Origin: Sarcina ventriculi
GTDB lineage: Bacteria; Bacillota; Clostridia; Clostridiales; Clostridiaceae
Assembly: GCF_900456775.1 (NCBI RefSeq)
Contig: NZ_UAUL01000010.1
Span: 140,155-204,154 of the forward strand
Direction of reading: 5' to 3'
Length of the DNA: 64,000 bases
The position numbers and the translations under genes were made by a program. Positions 61,676 to 64,000 of this stretch are shown here, in pieces. The notes beneath the pieces were generated by a model, which saw nothing but the letters and a program-made list of their open reading frames with translations, searched no databases and was not told the DNA's origin. Positions within the stretch are counted from its first letter, which is position 1, and every line of letters begins with the position of its first letter.

Positions 61676-62206
61676 ATGTACTTAAAAGATGGTTCCTTAA
61701 TAAGTATTGACGTTGGAATATTATCAAAAGATATTACAGAGTATATAATTAATTTAAAAAAGCAATTTTTGAATAAAATTGTTATATCTATAATTGGATA
61801 TTTTAAGGAATATGGATTTAATACAAGGGATTATACCCCATGGAACAGAGAATTTTTATCTTTTGGAGATTGTATATTTTATAAGGTAAAAAATATTAAT
61901 GAAATTTCATCTAATATTCACTTGTCTTTAGAATTTAACAATAGTACTTATAAAGGGGTTAAATGTTTTGTAGGTGAAAATTGTTTTAAAGAAGAAAAGA
62001 TTGCTAAAAACATAATAAATTCTATTACTAATTTAGGTTTTTTGGATTTAGGAGTTTGGTATTCTGATGTTTATAAGATAAAAAATACGATTATGCCTTG
62101 TATTATTCTGAGAATAAACTATGATATTTTAGATATAGAAAGAGATGAAAAATATTTAATACCATCTCTTTCTAAAAAAATAGTAGAGTCTATGATTGGC
62201 TTATAA
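61676..62206 (+). CDS. Unassigned 176-aa protein, possibly a degenerate amidase_3-like domain
   Basis: I cannot place this protein with certainty. Weak resemblance to N-acetylmuramoyl-L-alanine amidases (Amidase_3) is seen in ISIDVGIL (for IDPGHG), NIHLSLEFNNSTYKGVKCFV (for SIHANS...GVEVFY) and LGVWYSDVYKIKNT.MPCIIL near the end. The zinc ligands are only partly kept: the first His is Ile and the catalytic Glu near the C-terminus is Arg. It would thus be inactive if the resemblance holds. No signal peptide is present. AGGAGG precedes the ATG, and a wall deacetylase gene is convergent. Confidence 0.5.
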   Translation: MYLKDGSLISIDVGILSKDITEYIINLKKQFLNKIVISIIGYFKEYGFNTRDYTPWNREFLSFGDCIFYKVKNINEISSNIHLSLEFNNSTYKGVKCFVGENCFKEEKIAKNIINSITNLGFLDLGVWYSDVYKIKNTIMPCIILRINYDILDIERDEKYLIPSLSKKIVESMIGL

Positions 62207-62216
62207 GTTATAAAAT

Positions 62217-62942
62217 TTATTTTGATTTAATTTTATATAATTCCGGTGTATCATGGGTTATAGTTTGAAATTCATAACCCTTTTCTTTATAAAATTTTAT
62301 AACTAAAGGGAGAGCATCTGCACTATTTTTGTTAGCATATCCTGTGTGCATTAAAATCATAGCAACATCTTTATCACTTTTAGCCTTTTCGGCTATTTTG
62401 TAAGGTTCTAGTTTAGGATTCATCCCGTCTGTTGTATCAACATTCCAATCATAAATATTAATGTTATTTGAATGCAATTTATTTAACATACTATTAGTTA
62501 AATGGTAGTATGAGTTATTACACCCAAAAGGAAATCTAAGTATATTAGATTCATACCCAGTTAAATCGTAAATTAGTTGCTTTGTTTTTAAATTTTCAGC
62601 TAAGAAAGCTTCTTCATTGTTATAAATACTTTTTTTATGGCTATATGTATGAAGACCAATGCTGTGACCTTCTTCATACATTCTTTTTATTATGTCTGGA
62701 TTTGTTTCAACAAGTTCACCAACTACAAAAAAGGTTGCTTTAACATTTTCTTTTTTTAATGTATCTAAAACTTGAGTTGTAACTTTTCCGCCAGGACCAT
62801 CATCAAAAGTTAAGTACACTATCTTTTTATTGTCGCAATTAGATTCATTTTTATTATTATCAATATCCTGAGCTATACAAGTAGAAAACGGAATACATAG
62901 TAACATTATTATACACGTAAAAAATAATAAAAGCTTTTTCAT
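62217..62942 (-). CDS. Secreted polysaccharide deacetylase (NodB domain)
   Basis: This 241-aa exported enzyme removes acetyl groups from peptidoglycan or other wall polysaccharides. It has a signal peptide (about 1-24), NodB motif 1 TFDDGPG (D47, D48), motif 2 HTYSHK with the two zinc histidines, motif 3 RFPFG, motif 4 DWNVDT and motif 5 MILMHTG. All catalytic residues are kept. It resembles the PdaA/PdaC-type deacetylases of Bacillus. The Shine-Dalgarno AAGGAGG lies 37 nt upstream of the ATG, with a stem-loop between. Confidence 0.93.
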   Translation of the reverse strand: MKKLLLFFTCIIMLLCIPFSTCIAQDIDNNKNESNCDNKKIVYLTFDDGPGGKVTTQVLDTLKKENVKATFFVVGELVETNPDIIKRMYEEGHSIGLHTYSHKKSIYNNEEAFLAENLKTKQLIYDLTGYESNILRFPFGCNNSYYHLTNSMLNKLHSNNINIYDWNVDTTDGMNPKLEPYKIAEKAKSDKDVAMILMHTGYANKNSADALPLVIKFYKEKGYEFQTITHDTPELYKIKSK

Positions 62943-62951
62943 AAAAATTTA

Positions 62952-62975
62952 AGCAAAATTAAATATTGTTTTGCT
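62952..62975 (-). promoter_or_regulatory. Stem-loop between Shine-Dalgarno and start of the deacetylase gene
   Basis: On the mRNA, AGCAAAA (62975-62969) pairs with TTTTGCT (62958-62952). AAGGAGG (62986-62980) lies 4 nt before the stem and the ATG 9 nt after it. Confidence 0.5.
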
Positions 62976-63161
62976 ATAACCTCCTTAATTTATTTTTTAA
63001 ATTTTATTAACTATATTATTAATGTGTATTTTTCATAATAATTATTACTGATACTTTTTCTTTTCGTGTTTTACTGTTATAATAATAAAAAAGAATATAT
63101 AAATTTTTTATAAATACAAAAAAGATTAAAAAATTACAATATTTATACTTAAAAGGATGAT

Positions 63162-63470
63162 ATGTTTATGGGAAGAGCTATAAGCTTAATTATTTCTATT
63201 ATAATTTTAATTTTAATTTTTAAATTGGTTTGGTTTATATTACCATATGCTATAATAGTTGGAGTTTGTTTGTTTATATATTTTAAGTATATAAAGCCAT
63301 TATTAAATAAAAATAAAATAAAAAAAGATAATTTATATGGGACAAATTATTATAATGAAAGAAATTCAAAAGAAGATGAAAATTCTTTTAATGGTACTAT
63401 TATAGATGTAGATTATAAAGACCTTGATAAAAATGAGGATGAAAATCATAACAAAAAAGAAATTTTATAG
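63162..63470 (+). CDS. Small membrane protein with acidic tail
   Basis: This 102-aa protein has two hydrophobic segments (about 5-27 and 27-47) and a charged, Asn/Asp/Glu/Lys-rich C-terminal tail of 55 residues that is probably disordered and cytoplasmic. I recognise no family. The start is ATG 63162, or ATG 63168 two codons later; AAAAGGATG lies immediately upstream. The small protein at 63543 follows on the same strand. Confidence 0.65.
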   Translation: MFMGRAISLIISIIILILIFKLVWFILPYAIIVGVCLFIYFKYIKPLLNKNKIKKDNLYGTNYYNERNSKEDENSFNGTIIDVDYKDLDKNEDENHNKKEIL

Positions 63471-63542
63471 TTTTAAAGTATTAAAATTTATAGTTTTTTT
63501 ATTATTTTTTAGGACATGATATAAGTGTTTGGAGGTGTTAGT

Positions 63543-63665
63543 ATGAAAAATAAAAAAATACGAAAAAAACACATAAATCATAATCCTATTGAAGAAAGCA
63601 CAAAAGCAGTTTTTGGAGAACCTAAAGCAAAGGGAGATGAATTTATTCCTAAAACCTTTCATTAG
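63543..63665 (+). CDS. Small basic protein, 40 aa
   Basis: ATG 63543, 6 nt after GGAGGTG, opens a 40-codon frame beginning MKNKKIRKKHINHNPIEEST and ending DEFIPKTFH. The N-terminal half is strongly basic. It resembles, from memory and unverified, the short clostridial proteins annotated as CPC_1213 family. It is followed by a clear terminator, which supports it being a real gene. Confidence 0.65.
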   Translation: MKNKKIRKKHINHNPIEESTKAVFGEPKAKGDEFIPKTFH

Positions 63666-63705
63666 GAATTATTTAAGTTATTAAAAATAAGTTTTATTGC
63701 TGTTT

Positions 63706-63738
63706 AAAAGGAGAATTAAGTTTAATTCTCCTTTTTTA
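63706..63738 (+). terminator. Terminator after the 40-aa protein
   Basis: AAAAGGAGAATT (63706-63717) pairs with AATTCTCCTTTT (63724-63735), T run after. Confidence 0.88.
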
Positions 63739-64000
63739 TATATAATGTAAAATATTAAAACAATATTCAAGAAGAGGGAGAAGTACTGGTTTATGCTGTG
63801 GAATGGGTTAAGATAGTTTATATTTTGAAAATTTAAACTTATTAATATTTGTTTTTATATAATAAATAGATAATTATCTATTAAAATAAGAAAAATATCG
63901 GGGAAATAACTTATATACATAGAATATTATCTATATAAGTTATTTTTATTTATAATTTAAATTATAATATATAGTCTTATATAAAATACTCGTAAATGAT
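63739..64000. other. Gene-free right edge with an orphan hairpin
   Basis: No coding frame is seen. The stretch 63768-63815 is more GC-rich than its surroundings. AAATAACTTATATA (63904-63917) pairs with TATATAAGTTATTT (63932-63945) followed by TTATTTAT, a possible terminator of an unseen small transcript. Confidence 0.4.

Noticed and set aside
1..64000. tRNA, rRNA, CRISPR array, insertion sequence or integrase
   Set aside because: Scanned by eye for T-loop motifs, regularly spaced repeats and transposase or integrase proteins; none were found.

Overview
The window is about 72% AT, uses strong GGAGG-type ribosome binding sites, and carries genes typical of strict anaerobes: [FeFe]-hydrogenase maturases, two [FeFe] hydrogenases, a formate dehydrogenase module and oxygen-sensitive ThiH. 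With single-gene intrinsic terminators every few kilobases, this points to a Clostridium sensu stricto chromosome; the species is not resolved. I see no rRNA, tRNA, CRISPR array, insertion sequence or prophage.

Layout. 1-1243: end of a truncated AAA-type protein with a SHOCT tail. 1265-5492: hydrogenase maturation operon (TM1266-like, hydE, hydG, hydF) behind a 240-nt leader that ends in an intrinsic terminator. 5602-12836: a PPC-domain gene, then a TPP-riboswitch-controlled thiamine operon (thiS, thiF, thiG, thiH, tenI-like, thiC) and a separate thiD-thiE fusion. 13454-18257: a secreted SH3/lysozyme and two tandem DHA2 drug exporters. 18373-22548: RNA helicase, cyanase, a 34-residue membrane protein, two catalytically dead HtrA-like proteins and an orphan. 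22795-27384: uroporphyrinogen III/precorrin-2 operon (hemA, hemC, cobA-hemD, hemB). 27409-30217: iron-sulfur flavoprotein, CBS/CorC membrane protein and a frameshifted DUF2294 gene. 30405-37431: formate dehydrogenase, FdhD, two HycB-like ferredoxins and an [FeFe] hydrogenase, arranged like a hydrogen-dependent CO2 reductase or formate-hydrogen lyase, then moaA and a MOSC protein. 37662-38489: HAD phosphatase. 38694-46323: a five-gene operon with a ZorA/MotA-like and a ZorB/MotB-like stator followed by three proteins I cannot assign; this is the best candidate for an undescribed system. 46371-54054: group B-like [FeFe] hydrogenase, TetR-controlled drug exporter, SulP transporter, infC-rpmI-rplT and a membrane protein with a CsoR-like operator. 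54219-63665: 3D-domain cell-wall protein, a 940-bp gene-free stretch, amino acid permease, copper ATPase with the same CsoR-like operator, MGT glycosyltransferase with a divergent TetR, a degenerate amidase-like protein, a polysaccharide deacetylase and two small proteins.

How they work together. HydE/F/G would build the H-cluster for both hydrogenases in the window. The formate/hydrogenase module couples CO2/formate to H2, supported by FdhD and MoaA for its molybdenum or tungsten cofactor. The thiamine genes are shut off by TPP through a visible terminator/antiterminator switch. The copper ATPase and the 53590 membrane protein probably form one copper regulon.

Regulatory oddities stand out: apparent AUA start codons with identical ribosome-binding contexts for thiF and infC; stem-loops between Shine-Dalgarno and start codon in two secreted-protein genes; and a long stem that hides the Shine-Dalgarno sequence of the stator operon.
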